Of a DNA stretch of 64,000 nt, positions 12,852 to 25,300 are shown one piece after another. The stretch is from NCBI RefSeq assembly GCF_032854445.1, contig NC_088295.1:10775385-10839384 (forward strand), read 5' to 3'. The translations under genes and the position numbers were made by a program. Positions within the stretch are counted from its first letter, which is position 1. Every line of letters starts with the position of its first letter. This DNA comes from Liolophura sinensis (Eukaryota; Mollusca; Polyplacophora; Chitonida; Chitonidae). The notes beneath the pieces are model-generated. The model saw only the letters and a list, made by a program, of their open reading frames with translations. It did not search any database and was not told the DNA's origin.

Positions 12852-13173
12852 TTTGTCTGCTCGTATACCGTGTCAGCTTAAGCCACGTTTGTCTGCTCGT
12901 ATACTGTGTCAGCTTTAGCTAAATTTGTCTGCTCGTATACTTTGTCAGCTTAAGCCACGTTTGTCTGTTCGAATACTGTGTCAGTTTAAGCCACGTTTGT
13001 CTGTTCGTATACTGTGTCAGCTCAAGCCATGTTTGTCTGTCGTATACTGTGTCAGCTCAAGCCACGTTGGTCTGTTCGTATACTGTGTCAGCGTAAACCA
13101 CGTTTGTCTGTTCGTATACTGTGTCAGTTAAGTCACGTTTGTCTGCTCGTATGCTGTGTCAGCTTAAGCCACG
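12852..13173. repeat. 36-bp minisatellite, nine units
   Basis: Nine units of 36 bp, each opening TTTGTCTG(C/T)TCGTATACTG and closing near TTAAGCCACG. Two units carry one-base deletions that shift the frame, so the short open frames across the array change frame from unit to unit and do not suggest a protein. Confidence 0.92.
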
Positions 13174-13485
13174 CTATACGGCACACCGTGCACTGTGTAT
13201 ATCGGAATTGTTGGTTCACATTTTACTTACATTTGTATTTGTGTCAGCTATAGTCATAAACCTGCGATCTGAATTATTTTCCTCACACTAGTCGTTGTTG
13301 AAAACTTTGGTGATGTTTTTTGCATAGAATCTAATGTACCATGTCGCATCAGTTTCAATATAATATTAAAAACTTACATTCTGAGAGTACCCAGTTAATT
13401 TACGTCAAACAAAAGTCACAACCTACAGTTATATATTCTTCACATCTGCTCTTGCTATACACAGAATTATATAGAAGGTCATATT

Positions 13486-13488
<3 letters not shown>

Positions 13489-13573
<85 letters not shown>

Positions 13574-13588
13574 ATATATATATATATC
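13489..13588. repeat. (CT)n followed by (TA)n microsatellite
   Basis: About 80 bp of CT dinucleotides (one TTC interruption near 13519) runs straight into GTATATATATATATATAT. Confidence 0.97.
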
Positions 13589-13739
13589 CGTTTTGCAATG
13601 ATAACTTTGAATAAAGTCTCTAATATATGTAGCCATTTGCATTATCTCACAACTTTACAAGGTTAATTTGGCCGTATAGAGACATGTAAAGAGATATTCG
13701 TCATTAGTGAGTTTCCCCCCTCACTGTATCGCTGGAAAA

Positions 13740-14230
13740 GTGAGATTGTCAAGAGCAGAGAACAGTGAGACAGCCATCAAAGGCCTGGCTGGTCGTCGGG
13801 CGATGACATACATGAAGGTTAACGAGCTGACGCGGCTGTTGCGACGCGGTTTGCTGCGGCGCTATCATCCTCCAAAATGACTTCCGGTGTGTGCACAAGA
13901 TGAGTGTTTGCCATCTCGACCTATAGCTCTCTTCGTCTTCGGAAATGGATCCATTTCTATTTCCGATATAACCACCTTCTATTTTTAAAACTGGAAATAA
14001 AGACATTCGAGCTTTTAATCTGTGTACATTCGTAACAAAGAGGTATGGACGTCTTCAGATTCGGTGGAGATTCCAACGAAACGGTGGCTAGAACTCCCCC
14101 CAGAAATTAGCCACTTACGGCGCTTTGCCATTTTCCGGCGGATAATTTGGCTGTAGGCAGAATCAATGGCAGGCCGACATCGGCTGATAGAGGTCGCTGT
14201 CCTTAGGCACAACTTCTCTCTTTCACCCCC
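13740..14230 (-). other. CpG-rich island with a possible short split gene
   Basis: This stretch has far more CpG than its neighbours and carries ETS-like (ACTTCCGG) and YY1-like (AAAATGGC) words on the minus strand, as housekeeping promoters often do. On the minus strand ATGGCAAAGCGCC is followed by a canonical donor GTAAGT. A pyrimidine-rich acceptor TGTCTTTATTTCCAG lies about 130 bp on. Joining them keeps a frame open to a TGA at 13749-13751, giving roughly 87 residues beginning MAKR. I recognise no domain. It may be a promoter, a small gene or chance; both the gene and its strand are uncertain. Confidence 0.25.
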
Positions 14231-15245
14231 TTGGTCGGAAACTCGACGTCTTTTGACTGGCTGGGAATCAATCTGTTCTCTATGATCCCTGGATATACCG
14301 ATTATAAGAGAGTTTTAAGGATTTCCCAGTAATTTCCATGCTGTTACCCGTCAAGCTGAGTTGATAACGTTAGCACAAAGCGTACACACACACACAAAAA
14401 AACATGATGAGTGAACATTACCAAAGTGGCTTTGCGAGAGAAAATACAATACTTCATAAACTGAGCTTTTCGTGTGCATTCGCGTGCATTACAGAGCATT
14501 TTCGGAAACAGTACAATCCACACGTGTTTTGCCGTAAAATTATGAAGTATATAGAGAGAAAAATTAAAGATAAATATGTATACATGTATGCTTGGGATTT
14601 AACGTCGTACTGAACTAAAAACAAATACTGTAGAGGATAATATCGTTATTTAGATATTACACATGCTCTTGTCGCCAGAAAACTATACATGTACAACAAA
14701 ACGAATACTCAGCCTCATTCTTTCCTTTATCCACATTCTGATTCTCCCGTAAACCTTACAGGCCCCAGTGTTTGATATAAGCTGTTTGATAAGACGTTAA
14801 CAAAAGAAAAGCGGTTTTACTCCTTCGTAATCACACACAAACTTAAGCATACACAAAATTCAACACCAGCCCTTTTATATCAAAGGTTCTGATTTAGGGA
14901 AAAGTCTATGGTTTGTAAAGCCTGCACTTATAAAATGCAATTTATGAATTCTTCACATTAAGCCTTCTCGAAGAATGTAGTTTTCTCAGTGTATGAAAGA
15001 ATGTAATGAAAGATATGAAGTCCAATAGCTTGCCATTCCAACACCCCTCTAGGCAATTGAAGCATCCAACAAACATTGTTCATGATACATACTTAAAAAT
15101 ACTTTTTTCCCAATTTTTGTTTTGCTCCCTATTACACGCTTTCAGCTTAAGGTGTCAGCAGATATTTGAGACTAGATTCATTAGATCAAACAATTATTAA
15201 CGCAGTTTACTGTGTAATTATCTAATAAGAGAAATATTTTGTCTT
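14231..15245. other. Intergenic, nothing recognised
   Basis: AT-rich sequence with only short open frames and no paired splice sites or motifs that I can support. Confidence 0.45.
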
Positions 15246-15249
15246 TTGA

Positions 15250-16000
15250 TAATGCCCATAGCTCATGATTACTTCATGGTTTATGGCGAAGAAAACTGGA
15301 CGGAATCACGTGGGCTATCCGGCTTATGGCGAAGGAAACTGGACAGAACCATATGGGCTATCCAGTTTATAGTGAAGAAAAATGGACAAAATCATTACGA
15401 CTCTCCAGTTTACACTGACGAAAACTTGATAGAACGGTTCCAGTTTAGTTGATGAAAACGGACAAAACTTCGACGACTTTTTGGCTAAATGGTAAAGCTG
15501 TGTTAAGTAATGGCGGGAATCCTGCTTAAGACGAATGACAGTGGACAGAAACTTTATCGTGACGGCTGTCTGGCTTAGGGTGAATTATATAGAACAGTTT
15601 AAAATGACACAAACTGAATTGAATCACGCCGGCTGTATGGTTTGAGATGACACGGCCTGGCCAAGGACAGAATCAGGACGCCTGTAAGGTTTAGAGTGAC
15701 TGGATAGAATCACTCCTGTTGTACGGTTTGGGGTGACACAGACTGGCGAAGGACAGAATCAGGACGCCTGTACGGTTTAGAGTAACTCCGAATAGAATCA
15801 CGACGGTTGTATGTTTTGGGGTGACACAGACTGGCCAAGGACAGAATCAGGACGCCTGTACGGTTTAGAGTAACTCCGGATAGAATTACGACGGTTGTAT
15901 GGTTTAGAGTTATGGTTTAAGGTGACACAGGTTGGGCACAATCACGACGGCTATACTATTTAAGGTGACACAAACTGGACAGAATCACAACGGTGCAAAA
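15250..16000. repeat. Degenerate 44-bp repeat with an 88-bp dimer
   Basis: The phrase CAGACTGG(C/G)(C/G)AAGGACAGAA occurs at 15739 and 15827, exactly 88 bp apart. Each copy is followed by GACGCCTGTACGGTTTAGAG and then a half-unit with CGACGGTTGTATG. The 88-bp unit reads as two diverged 44-bp monomers (TGTACGGTTTAGAG versus TGTATGTTTTGGGG). Older copies extend upstream to about 15250 (GGCGAAGGAAACTGGACAGAA). Confidence 0.75.
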
Positions 16001-19000
16001 CATAGCATCCCGTCAAATATCAGCTAAGCTTCATGAGATCAAACCACAGCCTTCTCCAGAGTATTTAAATACCCCCAAAATATTTGCCTGTTAGTCTTGT
16101 GGAGATGTAGAGAGAAGAACAGCAGCTGGTTTACACTTTAAAATTAATAAGCAAAATGTAAAAATGTTGAATGAAAGGAAAAGCAAGAACCACGATTAAA
16201 TATGAAATTAAAGCTAACACTGTTATGTCTTCTATACACATTGCTCATACTTGCTCATACTATGCGAAACTCTACAAAAGTATTAGAATGTAGAGTGTGG
16301 AATGCATTACCTATAGGTCTAATGTCGCTATCTTTATATATATCTCGGCAGAAGCAAAGTCTTTTCTGTGGACCTTTTTTAAATATAATTTTCCACATTT
16401 ATCTTGTTTAATCTGAACTTATACAACATTTAAATACCATATATAAGTATGTGCAAGAAAATATCGTGTTTATTTCTTATCTAAATTAATATTGCCTGCA
16501 TCATGAACTGGTGAATAAATAAATACAAACATACCACAAAGTATTACAGGTAAAATACTTACAGAGAAAGGGAAGTCTTCCCAAGGTATATTTCACATGA
16601 AATACCCCACATACATAACGGATGTTATAGCGTTTCTTTAATCGATGAACTATGTATTTCTATGTACAATTAACAAAAATATATTCGGCTGGTCACGAAT
16701 GGATTATCCTTGCATAGGTATTATTTCATATAGTGTCTATAACTAGATACTGTATATTGCGATATTTTCAGTCTCTCCACCCCATGTCTCTTTTTGTACA
16801 GGGGGTGCGACAAGAGCGATTGACCACTCGATTCGCCAGTGTTAAGAATGTCCCTCTTAGCCTATATAACAATGAACAGGTATTCGACAATATTTGTCTG
16901 GTGACGAACGCGGGCCAGCACTCAATGTGCCTAATGCTGTTAAATGATAGAGAAAGTATTTGAAGATTTCTACAGACATGAGACTCCGTTAAATACCACT
17001 CTACCGTCAAATATTTAGAGCAGGCATCAGTGGCGTGCCTACAAAAGTGTTTAGCTGTATTACTCTGTCTTAGCAGAAGACTACCTCGTGTTTTGACCCC
17101 AGGCTGGTGAGTTTGTGAGGCGCCTAAGTCCCGTGTACACGCAATAGCATTAGAAATTGCTGTTTAATAGTTTAACAGGACTGTTGTCGATCAGCGGTCC
17201 ACTCGCTTGTTGTTCTCTACACGAAGATTTCTAATCAATGACGAGTAGAAAGTAAATCAAATTTGTCTAATTGTTGGGTAGTAATAACGCCCATTGATTA
17301 GTAGATTTGACAGCATTTAATTCCCCTTGTACTATCACGAATACAGACTTTATCTCCACTTTGTCAGTTCCAACCCCTTACATCCCCACTTGCCTTGGAG
17401 ACAAATTGCTAACATGTAACTAATTTACACTCAAGATTCTGCTCATGTACGAAAGTTTTAAGCAGCTGTTAAGAAGGGAGAATATCTAAGCTAGTGTGAC
17501 AGGCAGAATTGTAATCTCTAAGTCTCAGATTAACATAGTTTTTTTTTGGTATCGAAACTTTTGAACAAGAACGTTTATTTATGGAGTTGTTGACGCTGGA
17601 AAATAGACATACAGACAATCGCAGTTTTACAGAATGACTGAGCTTAAAACATCCAAGAACCGAGAAACGAAATAATGTAATAAGTAAAGCGGTGTCATGA
17701 ACACTGGAAGTCGTCAGCATTTTACTGCAAATACCTGAAACACACTTTCGTCATTAAAGGCCATAATTTGTTGAAAGTTCATATATAAAATGTATCTCGA
17801 TCTGGATTAAACGCTCCTACTCAGTGAAACATCTTTTAAATAGGCATGTATTTGAATGCGACATACATAGGGGTCATCAATGCAAGAATAACTGGATGAA
17901 GATTTGTAACTTTAAAAAATGACGCCTCATATCTCAAACTTTCAAGAGATATTTCATACAATAAAAGTATGATACTCATTGTGGAAATTAGAAAACTTGC
18001 ACTGAAGCTGTTTAATAGAAGATTATTGATTTTTTTGCATGCGAGATCTATTGAAAATGATGATTGTTCAAATGTATTTTATTTGCCAGGATCCTTAACT
18101 TTGTGTTGCAAAAGTTTTCTTATTCTTTTTGTACAACGGATATCTTGGTGCGCTAGCCAATGAGTAAAGACTTAAAACGTAGCCAATCAGAGACAAGATA
18201 ACAAACGCTGGAGGAGGGACATTGTTGAGATCTTGGCGACAATCCGTGTTAATGGAGTGTATTGCCACAGCTGGGTGATCCCTAGTGTTACACTTTTGAC
18301 AAGGGATAAAGCTGGTCCTCTCATGAGGAGGGGCAGGATAGCAGTGACCACATTAGAGGGAAGGTGCTGGACACGCCGTTCTCCGGACACGCAGATAGCG
18401 AATTCCGAGCAGCAATATAGTACCAGCACGTAGCTGTTTGCTTGCCGTGTCATCCATCAATGATCTTCCTTTACACAGTTTACCGATTCCTTAGTCTGTT
18501 TTCCTTGGAAATTTGCACGGTGCACGGGCAGAGAGAGACGACGTCAGCTTCGGAGCTCGGCCTTGTCATACCGTTCTCTGCTAGCGTGTGTTTGTGACAA
18601 AACCCGTGCATTTGCAAAGCTAAGTAGCGGATTAGATCTGGTGGCAAGTTTGTGAGGAATCCATTAAGTTCTTGACTCGGAGCTAATTTATACACACGTA
18701 CAAGCCGCTTCGTCGTGATTTTCTTTGCCACGAGATTGTGTACTGTAACTGTTTTATGAGAAGTGCAAATTTTTCGACATTTAAAGAATGTCTGCAGAGC
18801 TGCCTCATTCGCTGAACGTCTCAGTAACGTATCAGTGCCGTGCCAACATCATCCCGCTCTCCAGCACGTCCCAGGGGCTTCACAAACACGACCCCTACCG
18901 TCAATAAGTCCTTACATAAGCCAGGCCCTGTCCGAACCCACAGCTGCACAGTAAATTCAACATTATACGTATAAACACAAAGCAGAATTGTCTACACCGA

Positions 19001-19680
19001 GAAGATTGCCGCCATTGTAGCCCTAATGTTCGGATTCAAATAAAAATTTAAACAGATAAACACCCGTGTACATGCTTCAGTGTTGACACATGTAGGGAAC
19101 ACCAAACACAAACTCATCTTCACTTCTTGTCTGGACTTCCAAAAGAAAAAAGGGCAAAATGAAGTAACAGAGCAAAACCTAGCCAATAAAGCTCCCAGAG
19201 TGAAACTTCAGTTCACCTTTTCCACTCTGTTATAGCTCACATACTTTTATCTGCCATTTGTACACTTCGCATCTGTTTAAATTCACGGATTTCAGGGGAA
19301 GACTTTCGCACATGGGTTTCGTTTAATTACCTTGGAGTACCTGGCTACTAATTAGAGAGTTCAAGCCATGGTCAGGTTTGTTGCCATACGTTACGATTCT
19401 GAGCTTCGGGTAACCGATTTATATAATACTAATAATAAAAAAAACTTCTAAATGGGTTTTCCACAGCAGTAACCAATACATGAATACAACTAAAAATATC
19501 AGCACAAAATAACAAATAATCTTAACTTCAGTTTCTATGCCACAGACGATGATGACTTATCTATGCAAAGGAAAGACGAACTATCCAAACCACACTATAA
19601 TAACCGAGCGTAGGGTGAGCAAAGCATCAACATTTTTTTAAAATTACGAAATCAAGTCATAATGCTTGCCAGCACAAACT
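16001..19680. other. Intergenic, no gene recognised
   Basis: Short open frames occur throughout. Segments at about 18180-18460 and 18480-18960 are somewhat GC-richer with open frames of 60-90 codons on both strands, but none has a familiar motif or a credible splice pair. Confidence 0.4.
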
Positions 19681-19689
19681 AATGCACAT

Positions 19690-20300
19690 CAGTACTAACT
19701 GTATACACACCAGAAGTAACAGAATGTATATCAGAAGCAACTGTATGCATATCAGCAGCAACTGTATGCATATCAGCAGCAACTGTATGCATATCAGCAG
19801 CAACTGTATGTATACCAGCAGCTACCGTATGTGTATCAGCAGCAACTGTATGCATATCAGCAGCAACAGTATACATATGAGCAGCAATTGTGAGTATATC
19901 AGCAGCAACCATAAGTATGTCAACAGCAATTGTATGTATACCAGCAGCTACCGTATGTGTATCAGCAGCAACTGTATGCATATCAGCAGCAACAGTATAC
20001 ATATGAGCAGCAATTGTGAGTATATCAGCAGCAACCATAAGTATGTCAACAGCAATTGTATGTATATCAGCAGCAACCGTATGTATATCAGCAGCAACCG
20101 TATGTATGTCAACAGCAACTGTATGTATATCAGCAGCAACTGTATGTATATCAGCAGCAACTGTATGTATATCAGCAGCAACTGTATATCAGCAGCAACT
20201 GTATGTATATCAGCAGCAACCGTATGCATATCAGCAGCAACTGTATGCATATGAGCAGCAACTGTACGTATATTAGCAGCAACTGTATGCATACCAGAAG
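19690..20300. repeat. 21-bp minisatellite with a 126-bp higher-order repeat
   Basis: About 29 units of 21 bp, each built round AACTGTATG.ATATCAGCAGC. Six consecutive units (from 19804) are repeated almost exactly from 19930, giving a 126-bp second-order period. One unit near 20180 lacks 4 bp and changes the frame. The motif lacks stops in several frames, so long apparent reading frames (119-190 codons) appear on both strands. They are a by-product of the repeat. Confidence 0.95.
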
Positions 20301-20434
20301 TAGCTTGATATATACTAACAATCTGTTGGATCCACTGATCTGAAGATCCAGGATGAAACTGCTTCACCTTGCCAGGTATACCTGAAAAACATCCTGACTT
20401 ACAACCACAGCCGAACCAATGTAATTCATTTATA

Positions 20435-20436
<2 letters not shown>

Positions 20437-20521
<85 letters not shown>
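20437..20521. repeat. (TA)n microsatellite
   Basis: About 85 bp of uninterrupted TA dinucleotides. Confidence 0.98.
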
Positions 20522-20524
<3 letters not shown>

Positions 20525-22214
20525 GTATTATGAATCTGAAACTTAATTATAATCTATAAAAGTACTCACAACGAAATTCGAGCCATCATTCTAGAAGCCA
20601 TTACGCATGTTTTAATACACATTGACAATTACAAGGAGCATTCGAGCTCACGCGCCTTTCTACGTGATCCTACGGTATCGAGGCAAGGCTAGTGTATAGA
20701 TGGGCGCCATCAGGTGAGTGATTTCCCCCCAAATTTGGGATAATTGTTGATAGGGGAGTATCAGATATTTAATAAGTATTTTCAGGTTTCTTGTGTCTAA
20801 ATCTGTATCGTATAAAATCAAGCACCTATCTGCATCAGAATTAATCAAAAACATTCAAAATAATAATGAACTATTTACTCACGTATTAGCTAATGAATAT
20901 GAAGTTATTCAACATGACGGCGAGAGTTCGAAGAAGTAATCGTGTATACCAAGGCAAACGGTGGCGTTTCTGAAGAGTTAAAGGCAAAGCAGGTCACCAC
21001 TCTTCGTGCGGCATATGGTGAAAGAGATGTCATTGCAGTTTAATCGACTGGGTATGGTTAAAGGTCTTGCACATTAGCTTATGCCTTGGATAATCCAGCG
21101 TCGAGAACACAGTGAAGAACTCACGATAACCATTGTTGTATTCCCTGTGAGTTCTGTTATGCAAAATCAAGTGATAAGTGTGTAAATGTATTTAATTTGC
21201 CATGGTTCAGCTTCAGGAGAAGAATACCCACGAAGCCTGTAAATAGCGCACTGCTCAACAGTTCGGTCCGTTCGCCATCGCGTGCAGTTGTTCACATAAA
21301 GCGAAAGTAGTTATCTCAGATTAGTTGACGTAATGAACGAGCCTCGCTTTCGACGTCCCTGTTGTAAAAAAGTATGGCGCCCAAGTCTATTAGAGATGTA
21401 ATCTCAAGGGAGGCAGCAGGTACATCTCTATTTAAGAGTGTTGCCAACAGCTGACGCGAATTAAAGGGACACAATCGATATAACTTGAGATCCAACAACT
21501 GTCTTGAGTTACTGCCCTTTATACTACATACGTGCACAGCAGAACAAACGTGACTGGTGAATGAAAAAAACAGACATTCTCTTTTGTGATTTAAATACAT
21601 AAGAACAAATATCTGGTGGTGTGTATACATATTCGCTATGTGCTGGACAATAGTTACAGTTTATATCACAAACCATAACACGAAGACATAATGAGGTAGT
21701 TGATGCGTAGGGAAGAATAAGGTCTTCATAACATAAAATCGTATCTAATGAAAATCATTGACAGAAAGACTAATTCACACATATTTAGCACTAAATACAA
21801 CTGTTTGAAATTCCCCAGAATATGTCTTCTCTACACAGGGTGTAATGTAAACGAAAACCTATTTAAACATCTAAAGACTACAGATCAAAACTGCATATAC
21901 TAATCAGTAAATTTCAACACTCTCAAACACTTTGAGGGTTAAAAATTCTCCAAAGTCCGCAGGTTCTGACTGATTAGTCAGTGTAAATAATATGCCACAG
22001 TATAAATCAAGACTTCGGGTTGAAGTTTGTAACAGAATCATTCATTAATTCATTCAATAATATATGTGACTTTAACCTACCGTTGCAATGCAAACAGGCC
22101 ATACAAGAGCAATGTATAATCTCTCACATTAATATCACAATATGTTGAGCATCTTCAGGAGAGATCGCTTTGCACAGATATAGGGACTGAGACTGCTGTG
22201 TAAATATTCTAAGA
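20522..22214. other. 3' flank of the SLC43 gene, no other gene recognised
   Basis: Lies downstream of the transporter on its strand. I did not find a minus-strand AATAAA close to the stop. The variant ATTAAA (minus strand, 21196-21191) is about 1 kb away and is only a weak candidate. No other exon was seen. Confidence 0.4.
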
Positions 22215-22370
22215 TCACTTCCTTTTTCTGAGCAGAAAATCGTAGTTTTCCAACTTGTCAACTCTTCTTTCTCCATTTGCAGCTTTTATGGCAGCTCTTC
22301 GACAGATTATCCAGATGTGGACTGGGTGAATCAGAGATATTACCGTCAGAACGAGGAGGAAAATGTTCAC
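22215..22370 (-). CDS. SLC43 coding exon 9 (terminal)
   Basis: Acceptor TTTTCTTTCAG. Encodes span 12 (VNIFLLVLTVISLIHPVHIW) and a charged cytoplasmic tail ending LLRKRK before TGA. Confidence 0.92.
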   Translation of the reverse strand: MNIFLLVLTVISLIHPVHIWIICRRAAIKAANGERRVDKLENYDFLLRKRK

Positions 22371-25300
22371 CTGAAAGAAAACGAACCAATCTGTATTTGA
22401 TAAATGAACGAATAGCCGGGACATAGTTATTACAATTTTTATACTAGGACCTGTCGTCACATTTAAGAACACTATAGTTAAATGCTGGAAAACTACAGTC
22501 TGGTATTTTATATAAGTTGGCAGAACGGCGAAAGTTTTCAAGTAAACTATGCAATCTATAGTCTAGTTATTCGGGCTACAAAGCCACAATAAAGTCAGAG
22601 ATTTAAGATTTCAAAAGCGTATATTTACCTTCTGTGGTGATATTGGGTTTGTCTCCATCCAAACGAAGAGTAGATATTGGAAACATCCTATCACGCCTCC
22701 AGCACACATCAAAACTCCGAACAGAAACCCAAAATACTCCACCGGGAATCTGCAAAACAAACCAGTAATTTACAACTCGCCCATGTATATGTAATACAAA
22801 GCAATGAACAAGGGCATATTTGATCACAAAACTTCCATGTCTCATTGACTATGTTCTCATTTTACATATAAGCATTACTTATAAGTTTGTTCGAATTTAA
22901 ATTAATTTAAGCAATATTAAAGAGACAAACAAAACTCAAGGGTAATGCAAGTGTTTGTGTCCGTCAGAAAGTGTATGAGATAACTACTGAAAATCAGACA
23001 TGAACAGTACTTCACGAAAAATGCAAAAGAAGATCTATAAACTACGAAGAGGAAAACCATATCTCAAACGTTCTTTTCTTAAACAGAGTGTATTTTTATC
23101 GGGGCTAAAGGACAAGGCTATATAACTACATCCACTATGATACTTACATCATCTGTATATAAGCGGCACCCATGCCGTAGATTAGAGTCCGCAGCGCTAT
23201 GGCCACGATGAACACAAAATACAGAATGTCAGTGGAGGGGACAAGGATGACCGAGGAAAGAACTATGGCCAGTATACAGGCGATGGCTTGTAGGCTGAGT
23301 GAGGGACGGAGCCGCCTCTGTATGGATGTAGGTTTGTCTGAATAGTAAACAAGAGGTCATTTTTCTCGCAGTGTAACATATATAACCTAAGGTACTCCCT
23401 ACGTTAATGCATAACAAAACTTGACTGCTCGTATCCTTTTTCATTTGCATATTTGGCAAGTTATTTATAGATTCAACGAAAAGAAGAAAGTCAGATTTCT
23501 CATTGGATTGGTCGTACCTAAAAGACGAGAATTAGTATCCATTTTTTAAAGCTTGTAATATACTTTACTTCACACCCAGGACAGATAGCTGGGGATACAG
23601 ACATTTTCATACCAGCCGCAAACCAAACATGGACGTTTTAGGTAATGAATCGCAAGGCCATTTCCCAAAATAACGTTCAACGTAAACCACCAAAGAACTA
23701 AGAAAGTATATAAAGTACGAAATTAAAACAAATTAATACCCCTCCCCCCAACCTCCCTTTGCCACATGAGCGTATATTACCTGAACATCGCCGTCTTTCA
23801 AAACCCAAGACGACTCCGCTGACTAAAGCCATCACAACGCTACACAGCTGAACATAAAGACTGACGTCAGTAAAGAAGTGGACTGAAACAGTCAACAATA
23901 TCAGTTAAAACTGGACATTCAGTTTGTTAGTAACAATTCGTTAGATAAAAGACAATGTCAACCCATGTATGTATTTCTGTTGCTATGACTGTGACGTTTA
24001 GTTCATCCAAACAATGTTAAAATAACGTTAAATGCGCAGTACAATATAGTTTGACAAATCTAAGCAATGTTTTTGATGTATTTATTTCTTTATTTGATTG
24101 CTATTGTACAGCCTACACTTAAGAAAAAGTCACTTACATAACAGGGGTCAGGTTTTTGGGTGAAGAAAACCGGGCAAAGCAAAAGAAAACTATCGTACCT
24201 TGGTAGCTTACAAACGCGGGATTCGAATCCGTGTCCCCCTTAATCGGACGCATTCGGTATTAATTGAGACAGTTTGTATACGCAATGTAATTAAATGACG
24301 CAACAATTTACTTTGCTCTTCGGATCCTTTGGACACCAGAGTTATCCAGGTGTTGAAAGCACCAAGGTAAAAATACCATCGCAGCTGGAGGATTGAGAAC
24401 CAGAGGACATGAGAGAGGAAAACTGGTGAGAGCACGCAGTGTTGCAGGGGAGGAATAATATTGCTCCGAAACTCCGCCGATGTTATAGAAGCTGAAAGCA
24501 ACAATAGAGAACATAATAAACAAGCTATAATGCCTGTTAGCTTTAGAGCACTATCTATGGACAAACGTTATCTATGTAACAGAAACCCTTCAAATTTACA
24601 GTTTGTACAAGACGAGAGAATGCATATTGTCTAATGCAAATTAATGCTTGACAATTCCAGGGATTATAACTTGATTATTGATAAGCTTGTGAACTTTCCC
24701 TGCTCAATGGAAAGTTTAAAGCTTGTGCTAAGTCATGAACACCACTCCTCTACCCAACTCACCACGCCATTAACTTTCTAATTTTGCTAAGTTACTTTTT
24801 ATGATATATTCATATGTATGTATGCTTGGGTTTTACGTGTACTTAACAATTTTTCAGTCATATGACGACGAGGAGTCATTGGCTGCGCGTACATATACTA
24901 CGTCTTTTTGTGGCAAGGCGAGCACACGCCGCCAAAGTGCTGCCGGCATTGAAATATCATGCCGAAGACATGCCACCCCACCCAGCCACACTATGCTGAC
25001 AAAGTGTCAGTCAGACGTCTTTCTTGGTTTAACCTCTCGATGCTGAGCGTCAAAGAGGCACCACATTTTTTAGTCTTTGGTATGACCCGACCCGGGTTTG
25101 ATCCCAGCTCTCCTAACCACGGGAGATCATGACGCCGTCAATGTCATTTGATCACCAAGTGACGATTTTTATAATTCAAAAGCAATTAATTGCTTTGAAG
25201 CCTTTACCTTTTTGGAAGCAGTTACATCTTCTGACAAGCTAGTGGTTCACATTTACGTGATTAATTTCTAGAAATATTATCTAATTAGCACAGTATTCTG

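Noticed and set aside
19679-20367. Several 86-190 residue proteins on both strands
   Set aside because: All are translations of the 21-bp minisatellite in different frames.
22603-22845. 80-residue minus-strand open frame
   Set aside because: It is a shadow frame of SLC43 exon 8; the spliced frame reads FPVEYFGFLFG instead.
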